Below are positions 8,587 through 18,200 of a stretch of 64,000 bases of DNA, in pieces (position 1 is the stretch's first letter; every line of letters begins with the position of its first letter). This DNA comes from Massilia rubra (GTDB lineage: Bacteria; Pseudomonadota; Gammaproteobacteria; Burkholderiales; Burkholderiaceae_D), in NCBI RefSeq assembly GCF_011682065.1, contig NZ_VUYU01000006.1:333245-397244 (forward strand), given 5' to 3'. The notes beneath the pieces are model-generated. The model made no database searches. It saw nothing but the letters and a program-made list of their open reading frames with translations, and was not told the DNA's origin. The position numbers were made by a program, and so were the translations under genes.

Positions 8587-8690
8587 CTTGGGCGTTTCGT
8601 TATCTTTCGCGCAAATTCGAATGGGGGCACACTGCAAGGCTTCGCTTCCGGCTTACCGCATTGTCCAAAAAAATCTCAGGAGACAACACC

Positions 8691-10997
8691 ATGCGTTTGA
8701 CCACCATTCGACACTTTCCCTTACATCGCATTGCCTGCGCCGTGCTGGCCCTGTGCGGCGGCGCGATCGCCCCGGCGCACGCGCAAACCGAGTCGGGCGC
8801 TCCCGCCGCCGAGACCATCCAGAACGCCGGCGTGGTCACCGTCAGCGCGCGGCGCCGCCCCGAAAACCTGCAGGACGTGCCGGTCTCGGTCACCGCGTTC
8901 GGCGGCGACCAGCTCTCCAAGCAGGGCACGCCCGACATCACCGCCCTCGCCCTGTCGATTCCGAACACCACCCTCAAGGCCTCGCGCGCCACCAATTCGA
9001 CCCTGACCGCCTTTATCCGCGGCGTCGGCCAGCAAGACCCGCTGGCCGGCTTCGAAGCCGGCGTCGGCATCTACCTCGACGATATCTACCTGGCCCGCCC
9101 GCAAGCGGCCGTGACCGACATCTACGACGTCGAGCGCATCGAAGTACTGCGCGGCCCGCAAGGCACCTTGTATGGTCGCAACACCATCGGCGGCGCGGTC
9201 AAGTACGTTACGCGCAAACTCGGCTCCAGAACCGACATTCGCGGGCGCGTCACCCTGGGCGACTACAGCCAGCGCGAAGCGGTGCTCACGGCCAGCACGC
9301 CCTTGTCGGAGACGGTGCGCGTGGGCGGCTCGGTGGCTCGCTTCAAGCGCGACGGTTACGGGCGCAACCTGTTCACCGGCGCCCACAACTACGACAAGGA
9401 CATGACCGCCGGCCGCCTGTCGGCGGAATTTACGCCCACGCCGGAGCTGTTCATCCGCTTGTCGGGCGACGCCACGCAGGACGATTCGAGCCCGCGCAAC
9501 GGCCACCGCGTCACGGTCGGACGCACCAGCGGCGCGCCCATCCTGGAGAACGTGTACGACACGCGCGCCAACCTGGACCGCGCGCTCGGGCACGAGCAGG
9601 AGGTCAGCGCGCACGGCTGGTCGGCGCTGCTGGAGTACACCATCAACCCGCAACTGAGCGTCAAGTCGGTTACCGCCTCGCGCCGCGACAAGTCGTACGC
9701 GCCGATCGACTTCGACTCGCTGTCGATGGTCGACTTCGAAGTGCCCGCGCTGTACAAGAACAAGCAGTTCAGCCAGGAATTCCAGTTCACCTACACCGGC
9801 GACAAGGTCCAGGGCGTGGCCGGCGTGTACTACATCGACGCCAACGCCTTCAACGTCTTCGACACCGTCTTGGCCGGCGCCTTCCCCAGCTCCACCTACA
9901 CGCTGGGCGATATCGATACCAAGGCCTGGGCCGTCTTCGCCGACGCCAACTATAAATACACCGATGCGCTCAGCTTCTCGCTGGGCGGGCGCTACACGGT
10001 CGACAAGCGCGACGCGAGCATCCTGCGCCAGATCTACCTGGGCCTGAACGGCTCGCCGGGAATGGGCAACGCCAACGCCGTGCTGTTCCGCAGCGACACC
10101 GACTTCACCCATGGCGAACTGAAACGCGAAGACAAGAAGTTCACCCCAAAAGTCGGCTTGGCCTACAAGGCTGCAGCCAACCAGAACATTTACGCCAGCT
10201 GGGCGCGCGGCTTCAAGGGCGGCGGCTTCGACCCGCGCATGAACGTGGTCGGCACCAAAATCAGCGACGCCACCGCGCGTGCCGGCTACCTGCCGGAAAC
10301 GATCGACACCCTGGAGCTGGGCCTCAAATCCTCGTACAACAACAACCGCATCCTGACCAATATCGCCCTGTTCGACAGCAAATACAAGGATGTCCAGATT
10401 CCCGGCTCGGTGGAGGTCGACACCAACAACGACGGCCGCCCCGACAGCTTCGCCGGGGTGACCACCAACGCCGGCAAGGCCAAGATCCGCGGCGCCGAAA
10501 TCGAGGCCAGCGCGAAATTGAGCGATTCCCTGAGCGTGACCGGGATGTACAGCCACATCAACGCCGAATACACCCAGTTCCTGACCTCGCAACTGGTCGG
10601 CGGCGTGCCGGCCCTGGTCAACGTGGCCGGCGAGCGCTACTTCCAGAACACGCCGAAGAACTCGGCCAACCTGCGCGCCACCTACGACATCGCCGTGCCG
10701 ATGATGGGGCGCGGCGGCACCGCCAGCATCAGCGCCAGCGCCGCCTACAAGGACGAAACCAGCCAGTTCGAATACGCCTCGGTGCTCGACCAGCCGGCCT
10801 ATACCCTGTACGACCTGAGCCTGACGTGGACCAGCAGCGACAACAAGATCCGCGCCGGCCTGCACGGCAAGAACCTGGGCGACAAGCGCTATCGCACCGG
10901 CGGCTACGTTTTCCCCAACCTCGGCAAGGAGGGCGTGCTGACGGCCTTTTACGGCGCCCCGCGCACCGTCTCGGCCACCCTCGAATACCGGTTCTGA
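8691..10997 (+). CDS. TonB-dependent outer-membrane receptor
   Basis: A 768-residue receptor. The start at 8691 follows CAGGAGA and gives a proper signal peptide cleaved near APAHA-Q (residue 32). The plug domain begins VTVSARRRPENLQDVPVSVT and contains GVGIYLDDIYLARP and VERIEVLRGPQGTLYGRNTI. The beta-barrel ends with the family's terminal aromatic (SATLEYRF). It belongs to the large group resembling catechol/aromatic and sugar receptors rather than classical siderophore receptors. It heads a plus-strand cluster with a hydrolase and an ABC importer, so it probably brings the shared substrate into the periplasm using TonB energy. Confidence 0.93.
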   Translation: MRLTTIRHFPLHRIACAVLALCGGAIAPAHAQTESGAPAAETIQNAGVVTVSARRRPENLQDVPVSVTAFGGDQLSKQGTPDITALALSIPNTTLKASRATNSTLTAFIRGVGQQDPLAGFEAGVGIYLDDIYLARPQAAVTDIYDVERIEVLRGPQGTLYGRNTIGGAVKYVTRKLGSRTDIRGRVTLGDYSQREAVLTASTPLSETVRVGGSVARFKRDGYGRNLFTGAHNYDKDMTAGRLSAEFTPTPELFIRLSGDATQDDSSPRNGHRVTVGRTSGAPILENVYDTRANLDRALGHEQEVSAHGWSALLEYTINPQLSVKSVTASRRDKSYAPIDFDSLSMVDFEVPALYKNKQFSQEFQFTYTGDKVQGVAGVYYIDANAFNVFDTVLAGAFPSSTYTLGDIDTKAWAVFADANYKYTDALSFSLGGRYTVDKRDASILRQIYLGLNGSPGMGNANAVLFRSDTDFTHGELKREDKKFTPKVGLAYKAAANQNIYASWARGFKGGGFDPRMNVVGTKISDATARAGYLPETIDTLELGLKSSYNNNRILTNIALFDSKYKDVQIPGSVEVDTNNDGRPDSFAGVTTNAGKAKIRGAEIEASAKLSDSLSVTGMYSHINAEYTQFLTSQLVGGVPALVNVAGERYFQNTPKNSANLRATYDIAVPMMGRGGTASISASAAYKDETSQFEYASVLDQPAYTLYDLSLTWTSSDNKIRAGLHGKNLGDKRYRTGGYVFPNLGKEGVLTAFYGAPRTVSATLEYRF

Positions 10998-10999
10998 AC

Positions 11000-11947
11000 A
11001 TGGGAGTCCAGGTGCATGAACACGATGGCGTCCACGCCGCCCACTTCCCCCCGGCCGCCAACGAAGCGCAGGCGGCCCGGCAATTCAACGACGTCAGCTA
11101 CCTCAGCGACGACGGCCTGACCCTGTACGCGCGCGACTACCCCGGCCACGGCGGCCGCGCGCGCCTGCCCGTGATCTGCATCCACGGGCTCACGCGCAAC
11201 TCGGGCGACTTCGACGAGCTGGCGCCGTGGATCGCCAGCCTGGGGCGGCGCGTGCTGGCGCTCGACGTGCGCGGGCGCGGCCAGTCCGCGCGCGACCCCG
11301 ACCCGGCCCACTACAACCCGGTCGTCTACGCCGGCGACGTGATCAAGCTGGCGCACGACCTGGGCATCGAGCGCGCCGTGTTCGTCGGCACCTCGATGGG
11401 CGGCATCATCACCATGACCCTGGCGCTGCGGCGCCTGAAACTGATCGCCGCCGCCATCCTCAACGATGTCGGCCCGGTGATCTCGCAAAAAGGCTTGTCG
11501 CGCATCGCCACCTACGCCGGCAAGGGCGCCACCATGCTCAATTGGGAACAGGCGGCCGAGTACATGCGCGACATCAACCAGCCGGCCTTTCCATCGAACG
11601 ACATGGGCGAATGGAACAAGTGGGCGCGCCGCGCCTTTTCCGAAAACGATGCCGGCCACCTGGTGCTGCGCTACGACCCGAACATCGCCCTGCCCCTGCA
11701 AAACGGCAAGCTCAAGCCGTCGTCGTGGACCTCGCGCCTGGCGTTCCGGCGCCTGGCGCGCAACCGCCCCACCTTGCTGGTGCGCGGCAGCCTGTCCGAC
11801 CTGGTCGAGCCGGAACAGGCCAGCTACATGCAGCGCGCCGCGCCACGCATGCAATACGCCGAAGTGCCCGGAGTGGGCCACGCGCCGATGCTGACCGAAG
11901 CGCCGGCGCGGCAGGCGATCGAACGCTTCCTGGCGCAGGTCGACTGA
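11000..11947 (+). CDS. Alpha/beta-fold hydrolase
   Basis: A 315-residue alpha/beta hydrolase starting two bases after the receptor stop. The oxyanion motif HGLTRNSGDFDEL (about residue 60) and the nucleophile elbow GTSMGG (serine about residue 132) are present. The acid is probably in the SLSDLVEPEQ segment and the histidine in GVGHAPML near the end. There is no signal peptide, so it acts in the cytoplasm. Its close linkage to receptor and importer genes suggests it cleaves an ester or amide in the imported compound, or an early C-C hydrolysis step. The exact substrate cannot be told. Confidence 0.88.
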   Translation: MGVQVHEHDGVHAAHFPPAANEAQAARQFNDVSYLSDDGLTLYARDYPGHGGRARLPVICIHGLTRNSGDFDELAPWIASLGRRVLALDVRGRGQSARDPDPAHYNPVVYAGDVIKLAHDLGIERAVFVGTSMGGIITMTLALRRLKLIAAAILNDVGPVISQKGLSRIATYAGKGATMLNWEQAAEYMRDINQPAFPSNDMGEWNKWARRAFSENDAGHLVLRYDPNIALPLQNGKLKPSSWTSRLAFRRLARNRPTLLVRGSLSDLVEPEQASYMQRAAPRMQYAEVPGVGHAPMLTEAPARQAIERFLAQVD

Positions 11948-12001
11948 ACCGATTCAAGCCCACCCTATACCTATAAAACAGCCATCCCAAGAGGAGACAC
12001 G

Positions 12002-13195
12002 ATGTACAAACTGAACACCCTGGCAGCAGCCGTCCTGGCCACCCTCGCGAGCACCCTGGCAACGTCCGCGCTGGCCGCGGCCGACCTGAAAATCGCCCTC
12101 ATCGCGGGCAAGACCGGGATCCTCGAATCGTACGCCAAGGAAACCGAAACCGGCTTCATGATGGGCCTCGAATACCTCACCGGCGGCAAGATGGAAATCA
12201 ACGGCCGCAAGCTGAAGGTGATCGTCAAGGATGACCAGAGCAAACCCGACCTGGGACGCACCCTGCTGGCCGAAGCCTACGGCGACGACAAGGCCGACAT
12301 TGCGGTCGGCACCACCTCGTCCGGCTCGGCCATCGCCATGCTGCCGGTGGCGCAGGAGTACAAGAAGATCCTGATCATCGAGCCGGCCGTGGCCGACGCC
12401 ATCACCGGCGACAAATGGAATCGCTACATCTTCCGCACCGCGCGCAGTTCGATGCAGGATGCGCTGGCCGCCGCCAGCACGCTCAAGGCCGGCAGCGTGG
12501 CCTTCCTGGCCCAGGATTACGCCTTCGGCAAGGATGCGGTCAAGGCCGGCCGCGAAGCGCTGGCCGCCACCGGCAGCAAGGCCCAGGTGGTGCACGAGGA
12601 ATACGCGCCGCAAGCCACCAGCGACTTCACGGCGCCGGCCCAGCGCATCTTCGACGCCCTGAAAAACAAGCCCGAGCCGCGCCTGCTGCAAATTGTCTGG
12701 GCCGGCCCGAATCCGATGAACAAGCTGGCCGACATGAAGCCCGAGCGCTACGGCATCATCCTCTCGCCGGGCGGGAACATCTTGCCGGTGATGAAAACCT
12801 GGAAGAACTTCGCCGGCACCCAGGGCACCATCTACTACTATCACGGCTTCCCCAAGAACAAGATGAACGACTGGTTCGTGGCCGAGCACAGCAAGCGCCA
12901 CAAGGGCCCGCCCGACATGTTTACCGCCGGCGGCTTTGCGGCGGCCAGCGCGGTGGTCACGGCCTTGACCAAAGCCAACTCGGGCGACACCGAAAAACTG
13001 ATCGCGGCCATGGAGGGCATGGACTTCGACACGCCCAAGGGCAAAATGACCTTCCGCAAGGAAGACCACCAGGCCTTGCAGTCGATGTACCACTTCAAGA
13101 TCAAGAAAGACCAGAAGAACGAGTGGGACTTGCTGGAACTGGTGCGCGAAATCCCGGCCAGCGAGCTGCCGCTCCCGGTGAGGAACAAGCGATGA
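12002..13195 (+). CDS. ABC transporter periplasmic substrate-binding protein (LivK-type)
   Basis: A 397-residue type I periplasmic binding protein with a signal peptide cleaved near residues 24-26 (TSALAAA) and the family opening LKIALIAGKTGILESYAKET. Later segments (YIFRTARSSMQDALAAAS, VAFLAQDYAFGKDAVKAGRE) are typical of the LivK/amide-urea-aromatic binding group. A 54-base gap separates it from the hydrolase, with GAGGAG before the start. Four downstream genes supply the ATPases and permeases. Divergence from true leucine-binding proteins and the operon partners argue for a non-amino-acid ligand, for example an aromatic acid. Confidence 0.9.
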   Translation: MYKLNTLAAAVLATLASTLATSALAAADLKIALIAGKTGILESYAKETETGFMMGLEYLTGGKMEINGRKLKVIVKDDQSKPDLGRTLLAEAYGDDKADIAVGTTSSGSAIAMLPVAQEYKKILIIEPAVADAITGDKWNRYIFRTARSSMQDALAAASTLKAGSVAFLAQDYAFGKDAVKAGREALAATGSKAQVVHEEYAPQATSDFTAPAQRIFDALKNKPEPRLLQIVWAGPNPMNKLADMKPERYGIILSPGGNILPVMKTWKNFAGTQGTIYYYHGFPKNKMNDWFVAEHSKRHKGPPDMFTAGGFAAASAVVTALTKANSGDTEKLIAAMEGMDFDTPKGKMTFRKEDHQALQSMYHFKIKKDQKNEWDLLELVREIPASELPLPVRNKR

Positions 13196-13983
13196 CGCCG
13201 GCGGCCATGCCGTCGCTGTCGACGCGCGAACTGAGCATCCGCTTCGGCGGGCACGTGGCGGTCGACCGGGTCAGCGCCGATTTTTATCCCGGCACCCTGA
13301 CCGTGATCGTCGGCCCCAATGGCGCCGGCAAGACCACCTACTTCAACCTGATGTCGGGCCAGTTGCCGGCCACCTCGGGCACGGTCCTGCTCGACGGCGC
13401 CGACATCACCCGCTTCGGCGCGGCCAGGCGCACGGCGCTCGGTATCGGGCGCGCCTTCCAGCTGACCAACCTGTTCCCGCACCTCACAGTCGCCGAAAAC
13501 GTGCGCCTGGCGGTGCAAAGCCGCTCCGGCGCCGGCCTGGGCGTGCGCTCGATGCTGACGCGCTGGTCCAGCCACCAGGACCTGATCGTGCGCGCCGACT
13601 ATTACCTCGAACGCGTTTCCATGGCCGCCCGGCGCGACACGCGCGTGGCCGCCCTGTCGCACGGCGACAAGCGCAAGCTGGAAGTGGCGATCCTGCTGGC
13701 GCTGGAGCCGGGCGTGATGATGTTCGACGAGCCGACCGCCGGCATGAGCGTGGACGAAGTGCCGGTCGTGCTCGACCTGATCCACCAGGTCAAGGCCGAA
13801 CGCAACAAGACCATTTTGCTGGTCGAACACAAGATGGACGTGGTGCGGTCGCTGGCCGACCGCATCATCGTCCTGCACAATGGCGCCCTGGTGGCCGACG
13901 GCAATCCGGCCGAGGTGATGGCCTCGGCCATCGTCCAGGAAGCCTATCTGGGGACGCCCGAGGGGACGCCCGAGCATGCATGA
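13192..13983 (+). CDS. ABC transporter ATP-binding protein (LivG-type)
   Basis: A 263-residue ATPase. Walker A is GPNGAGKTTYFN, the signature is an LSHGDKRKLEVA variant of LSGGQ normal for LivG, and Walker B is PGVMMFDEPTAGMS, followed by the H-loop LLVEHKMDVV. Its start overlaps the binding-protein stop by four bases (ATGA). It pairs with the following LivF-type ATPase to energise the two permeases. Confidence 0.92.
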   Translation: MTPAAMPSLSTRELSIRFGGHVAVDRVSADFYPGTLTVIVGPNGAGKTTYFNLMSGQLPATSGTVLLDGADITRFGAARRTALGIGRAFQLTNLFPHLTVAENVRLAVQSRSGAGLGVRSMLTRWSSHQDLIVRADYYLERVSMAARRDTRVAALSHGDKRKLEVAILLALEPGVMMFDEPTAGMSVDEVPVVLDLIHQVKAERNKTILLVEHKMDVVRSLADRIIVLHNGALVADGNPAEVMASAIVQEAYLGTPEGTPEHA

Positions 13984-14701
13984 TCCGATCCTGCAACTGA
14001 GCGCCGTCCACACCCACATCGGCGAGTACCACATCCTGCAAGGGGTCGACCTGACGGTGCCGCGCGGCGGCCTGTCGGTGCTGCTGGGCCGCAACGGGGC
14101 CGGCAAGACCACCACCCTGCGCACCATCATGGGGCTATGGAAAGCGTCCGCCGGCACGGTGCGCTTCGAGGGGCGCGACATCGCGGCCCTGGCCACGCCC
14201 GACATCGCCCAGCTCGGCATTGCCTACGTGCCTGAATCGATGGCCGTGTTTTCCGACCTGACCGTGCGCGAAAACCTGTACCTGGCCGCGCGCAACGGGC
14301 CGCTCCAGGAAGCGCGCGTGGAATGGATCTTCGGCTTCTTTCCCGCCTTGCGCAAATTCTGGCACTACCCGGCCGGCAATTTGTCTGGCGGGCAAAAACA
14401 AATGGTGGCGATCGCGCGCGCCATGGTCGAACCGCGCAAGCTGCTGCTGATCGACGAACCGACCAAGGGCTTGGCCCCGGCCATCATCCAGAGCCTGATC
14501 GCCGCCTTCGCCGAACTGAAGCAGACCGACACCACCATCTTGCTGGTCGAGCAAAACTTCAGCGTCGTCAAGCACCTCGGCGACACGGTCTCGGTGATGG
14601 ACGACGGCAAGGTGGTCCACGCCGGCGCCATGCGCGCCCTGGTCGAGGACGACAAGCTGCAGCAACGCCTGCTCGGGCTGTCACTGAGCGCACATCAATA
14701 A
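13976..14701 (+). CDS. ABC transporter ATP-binding protein (LivF-type)
   Basis: A 241-residue ATPase with Walker A GRNGAGKTTTLR, signature NLSGGQKQMVAI, Walker B KLLLIDEPTKGLAP and H-loop LLVEQNFSVV. The PTKGLAP wording is characteristic of LivF. It overlaps the upstream ATPase gene by eight bases, and its TAA stop shares one base with the next start. It completes the heterodimeric motor of the importer. Confidence 0.92.
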   Translation: MHDPILQLSAVHTHIGEYHILQGVDLTVPRGGLSVLLGRNGAGKTTTLRTIMGLWKASAGTVRFEGRDIAALATPDIAQLGIAYVPESMAVFSDLTVRENLYLAARNGPLQEARVEWIFGFFPALRKFWHYPAGNLSGGQKQMVAIARAMVEPRKLLLIDEPTKGLAPAIIQSLIAAFAELKQTDTTILLVEQNFSVVKHLGDTVSVMDDGKVVHAGAMRALVEDDKLQQRLLGLSLSAHQ

Positions 14702-15780
14702 TGAACCCGGAGACCACCCACGTGACCACCCAATCGCCTCCCGTGAGCGCGGCCACGGCGCTGCCGGCCGCGCCGCCCGCACCGAACGACACGCCCTTGC
14801 CGGCAGCCCGGCGCGACCTGGCGCCGCTGCTGCTGGTGCCGGCGCTGATCCTGTTCACCCTGCCGCTGGTGGGCAGCTTTCCCACCTGGGTCACCCTGAC
14901 CATCGCCGGCCTGGCGATGGGCATGATGATCTTCATCATGGCCAGCGGCCTGACGCTCGTGTTCGGGCTGATGGACGTGCTCAACTTCGGCCATGGCGCC
15001 TTTGTCTCGGTCGGCGCCTACGCCGCCACCATGGTCCTCATTCCCATGCGCGGCTGGCTCGAGGTCGATTCGCTGGCGCTCAACCTGGGCGTGCTCGGGC
15101 TGGCGATCGCGCTCGCCATGCTCGCCACCGCGCTGCTCGGCTGGGCCTTCGAGCGCATCATCATCGCGCCCGTGTATGGCCAGCATCTCAAGCAGATCCT
15201 GATCACCATGGGCGGCATGATCGTGGCCGAGCAACTGATCAGCGTGATCTGGGGCGCCGAGCAGATTCCCCTGCCGCTGCCGGCCAGCCTGCGCGGCGCG
15301 GTGCTGCTGGGCGACGCGGCGGTCGAAAAATACCGGCTGGTGGCGGTCGTGATCGGCCTGGTGGTGTTCGTCGCCATGTTCCTCGTGCTCAACCGCACCA
15401 AGATCGGCCTCTTGATCCGCGCCGGCGTCGAAAACCGCGAGATGGTCGAAGCCATGGGCTACCGCATCCGCCGCCTGTTCGTGGCCGTGTTCGCCGCCGG
15501 CTCGGCGCTGGCCGGCCTGGGCGGCGTGCTCTGGGGCCTGTACAAGGAAACCCTGAACGCGGCCATGGGCGGCGAAATGATGGTGATGATCTTTATCGTC
15601 GTCATCATCGGCGGGCTCGGCTCGGTCGGCGGCTGCTTCATCGGCGCGCTCCTGATGGCGCTGGTGGCCAACTATGCCGGCTTCCTGCTGCCCAAATTCG
15701 CGCTGGTGTCGAACATCGCCCTGATGATCGCCATCCTGCTGTGGCGCCCGGCCGGCCTGTATTCCAACCTGCGCCGCTGA
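14701..15780 (+). CDS. ABC transporter permease (LivH-type)
   Basis: A 359-residue inner-membrane permease with a Pro/Ala-rich cytoplasmic N-terminus of about 40 residues, longer than usual, then eight or so hydrophobic segments. LivH-like landmarks are MDVLNFGHGAFVSVGAYAAT near residues 95-115, the coupling segment RAGVENREMVEAMGYRIRRL, and FIVVIIGGLGSVGGCFIGAL. The start ATG at 14701 shares a base with the previous stop. It forms the translocation channel with the next gene product. Confidence 0.92.
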   Translation: MNPETTHVTTQSPPVSAATALPAAPPAPNDTPLPAARRDLAPLLLVPALILFTLPLVGSFPTWVTLTIAGLAMGMMIFIMASGLTLVFGLMDVLNFGHGAFVSVGAYAATMVLIPMRGWLEVDSLALNLGVLGLAIALAMLATALLGWAFERIIIAPVYGQHLKQILITMGGMIVAEQLISVIWGAEQIPLPLPASLRGAVLLGDAAVEKYRLVAVVIGLVVFVAMFLVLNRTKIGLLIRAGVENREMVEAMGYRIRRLFVAVFAAGSALAGLGGVLWGLYKETLNAAMGGEMMVMIFIVVIIGGLGSVGGCFIGALLMALVANYAGFLLPKFALVSNIALMIAILLWRPAGLYSNLRR

Positions 15781-15789
15781 GGACACGCC

Positions 15790-16872
15790 ATGCTCAATCA
15801 ATTGCTATCGGGCGACTTGCCGCGCAGCCGGGCCTTGTCCGCCACCCTGCTGCTGATCCTGCTGGGACTGGCGCTGGCCCCCTTCATCACCAGCGGCGCG
15901 CGGCCCCTCAACACCGCCGCCACCATCTGCGTCTACATCGTGCTGGTGGCCTCCTACGACTTGCTGCTCGGTTACACCGGGATCGTATCCTTCGCCCACA
16001 CCATGTTCTTCGGCATCGGCGCCTACGGCGTCGGGCTGGGACTGTCGCACGGCGAGCCGGGCTGGGGCGCGCTGCTGGGCGGGGTCGCGCTGGCCCTCTT
16101 GCTGACCCTGGCGCTGGCCCTGGTGGTGGGCCTGTTCGCGCTGCGCGTGCGCGCCATTTTCTACGCCATGATCACGCTCGCGGTGGCGGCCTCGTTTGCC
16201 GTGCTGGCCTCGCAACTGTCCGACCTGACCGGCGGCGAAGACGGCAAGACCTTCAGCGTGCCGGAATGGCTCACGCCGGGCTTTCGCCTGTTCGAGGCCG
16301 AGCTGTTCGGGCGCGCCATCGACGGCAAGCTGATCACGTACTACATCGTGTTCGGCGGCTGCCTGCTGCTGTTCCTGTTCCTGCTGCGCGTGGTCAATTC
16401 GCCGTTCGGACGGGTGCTGCAAGCGATCCGCGAGAACGAGTTCCGCGCCGAGGCGCTCGGCTACCGCACGGTGCTGTACCGGATCTGGGCGAATGTGCTG
16501 GCGGCCCTGGTGGCGGCCCTGGCCGGCGCGCTGATGGCACTGTGGCTGCGCTACGTCGGCCCGAAAACCATGCTCGGCTTCGAAGTCATGACCGACATCC
16601 TGCTGATCGTCGTCATCGGCGGCATGGGCACCATGTACGGCGCGGTGGTGGGCGCCACCCTGTTCATCCTGGCCCAGAACTACCTCAAGTCGCTGATGGC
16701 GCAAGGCTCGGCCGCGCTCGAAGGCGTGCCGCTGCTGGCCCAGGCCCTGCATCCGGACCGCTGGATGCTGTGGCTGGGCGTGCTGTTCGTGCTGTCGATC
16801 TACTTTTTCCCGATCGGCATCGTCGGTAAACTGCGCTTGCGAAAGATTGCCGCGCGAACCGCCGCCAACTGA
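15790..16872 (+). CDS. ABC transporter permease (LivM-type)
   Basis: A 360-residue polytopic membrane protein. The LivM features YDLLLGYTGIVSFAHTMFFG and LQAIRENEFRAEALGYRTVL (coupling helix) are visible, with VIGGMGTMYGAVVGATLFIL in the C-terminal third. It follows the LivH gene after a 9-base gap. It is the last gene of the operon, which ends at the terminator starting at 16892. Confidence 0.92.
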   Translation: MLNQLLSGDLPRSRALSATLLLILLGLALAPFITSGARPLNTAATICVYIVLVASYDLLLGYTGIVSFAHTMFFGIGAYGVGLGLSHGEPGWGALLGGVALALLLTLALALVVGLFALRVRAIFYAMITLAVAASFAVLASQLSDLTGGEDGKTFSVPEWLTPGFRLFEAELFGRAIDGKLITYYIVFGGCLLLFLFLLRVVNSPFGRVLQAIRENEFRAEALGYRTVLYRIWANVLAALVAALAGALMALWLRYVGPKTMLGFEVMTDILLIVVIGGMGTMYGAVVGATLFILAQNYLKSLMAQGSAALEGVPLLAQALHPDRWMLWLGVLFVLSIYFFPIGIVGKLRLRKIAARTAAN

Positions 16873-16891
16873 TCGTCCCGCTCTCTCCTTG

Positions 16892-16922
16892 GCGTCCCTG
16901 GGCTGGCAGGGACGCTTTTTTT
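16892..16922 (+). terminator. Rho-independent terminator of the transporter operon
   Basis: GCGTCCCTG and CAGGGACGC pair as a perfect 9-bp stem around GGCTGG and are followed by seven T residues. It lies 20 bases after the last permease gene. Confidence 0.93.
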
Positions 16923-17134
16923 CATCCCTCTTTTTCGTCCTTCTAACGCGCGCCATCAAGCTTCGTCGCGTTTGTTCATTGAAGTTCCCCGGATCACCCC
17001 GAAAACCCCGTCTGTTCATTAAGCGCACATCAATGCTGGCGCCACCTCCACTCCTATGATGAGTCAACCGTGGCCTCGCGCCTGCCAGCGCGAGTGGAAG
17101 TGCCATCCTTCTGGCAACTGCTGAAAGAACGACC

Positions 17135-17797
17135 ATGAAACTCCATCAACACCTGATTGCCACGGCGGCCATCGCCATGGCCGCCGTGCTGCCCGCCGTG
17201 TCGCACGCCGCCGATCCGATCGTCGTCCTCAACGAAAACTTCAACGACATCGGCGCCCTCAGCAACTGGCAACTGATCAACAACAGCGTGCCGCCGGGCC
17301 TGTCCTGGTCGCAGGGCAACGCGGGCGTCTTCCCCGCCCCGTCCGGCCCGGCGTCGTCGTATGCCGCCGCCAATTTCCTGAGCGCGCAAAACGGCATGGG
17401 CAGCATCGACAACTGGCTGATCACGCCGGTCGTGACCCTGCTCGGCCCCAGCGAGCTCTCGTTTTTCACGCGCTCGGCCAGCGCCTCCGGCTTCGGCGAC
17501 ACGCTCGAAGTACGCTTTGCCCCCGGCAGCGGCAGCGGCACCGCCGGTTTCGACACCGTGCTCGGCGTGCTGGGCGGCATCTCGGACTACCCCACTGCCT
17601 GGCAGCAAGTCATTTCCAGCGTCGACTACAACGGCCAGGGCCGATTCGCATTTCGTTACATCGGAGACGCCTCGGCGGCGAACTATATTGGCATCGACGC
17701 TGTCTTAGTCACTACGGTGCCTGAACCGGGCGCCTACCTGATGCTGCTGGCCGGCTTGGGCAGTCTGGTATTGCTTCGCCGCAGGCAGCTAATGTGA
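17135..17797 (+). CDS. PEP-CTERM-anchored surface protein (choice-of-anchor J type)
   Basis: A 220-residue exported protein with a signal peptide cleaved near AVSHA-A (residue 25). The middle resembles the cleaved-adhesin/choice-of-anchor J beta-sandwich (NENFNDIGALSNWQLINN, GSIDNWLITPVVTLLG, SELSFFTRSAS). The C-terminus is a textbook PEP-CTERM sorting signal: VPEPGAYLMLLAGLGSLVLL, then RRRQ. Such proteins are processed by exosortase and linked to the cell surface or exopolysaccharide. No exosortase gene is in the window. Confidence 0.92.
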   Translation: MKLHQHLIATAAIAMAAVLPAVSHAADPIVVLNENFNDIGALSNWQLINNSVPPGLSWSQGNAGVFPAPSGPASSYAAANFLSAQNGMGSIDNWLITPVVTLLGPSELSFFTRSASASGFGDTLEVRFAPGSGSGTAGFDTVLGVLGGISDYPTAWQQVISSVDYNGQGRFAFRYIGDASAANYIGIDAVLVTTVPEPGAYLMLLAGLGSLVLLRRRQLM

Positions 17798-17819
17798 CCT
17801 CACCCAGGAGAATCCCGAT

Positions 17820-18200
17820 ATGTTGAGTAAAACCCTGATCAGCTGCTGCGCGCTGGCCGTCATCTCGACGGCTGCCGTGGCGGCAGAGCAATCCGCCGGC
17901 ATGGCCGTGGTGCGCGACAAGCAAACCGGACAACTGCGTCCGGCCACCGCCGCCGAGCTGCGCGCCATGCGCGGCAACCTGCCGCAGCCGCAGGTCGCGC
18001 TCCCGCAGCCGCAGGTCAGCGTGCGCGCCGACGGCACCCGCAGCGCGCCGCTCGGCCAGCGCGGCGTGGTGTATTCAGTGGCCGCGCGCACGCCGGACGG
18101 CAAGCTGGTCCAGCGCTGCGTGGAAGGCGAAAACGACGCCGCGCATGCCGCCCATCACGATGCCGCCACGCCGGCCGGGGAGCGCCAGAATGAGCAATAA
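17820..18200 (+). CDS. Small exported protein, post-PEP-CTERM-1-like
   Basis: A 126-residue protein with a signal peptide (MLSKTLISCCALAVISTAAV, cleavage near VAA-E). The mature start (GMAVVRDKQTGQLRPATAAE) matches my recollection of the family named for lying beside PEP-CTERM genes. A small tandem repeat LPQPQVALPQPQVSV follows at about residues 54-68. The C-terminal 30 residues are His/Ala-rich (DAAHAAHHDAA). It lies 23 bases after the PEP-CTERM gene and overlaps the following protease gene by 11 bases, so the three are probably one operon. Function unknown. Confidence 0.7.
   Translation: MLSKTLISCCALAVISTAAVAAEQSAGMAVVRDKQTGQLRPATAAELRAMRGNLPQPQVALPQPQVSVRADGTRSAPLGQRGVVYSVAARTPDGKLVQRCVEGENDAAHAAHHDAATPAGERQNEQ

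Noticed and set aside
8721..10865. 714-codon frame antisense to the TonB receptor
   Set aside because: It mirrors strong coding sequence with recognised receptor motifs; no ribosome-binding site or domain.
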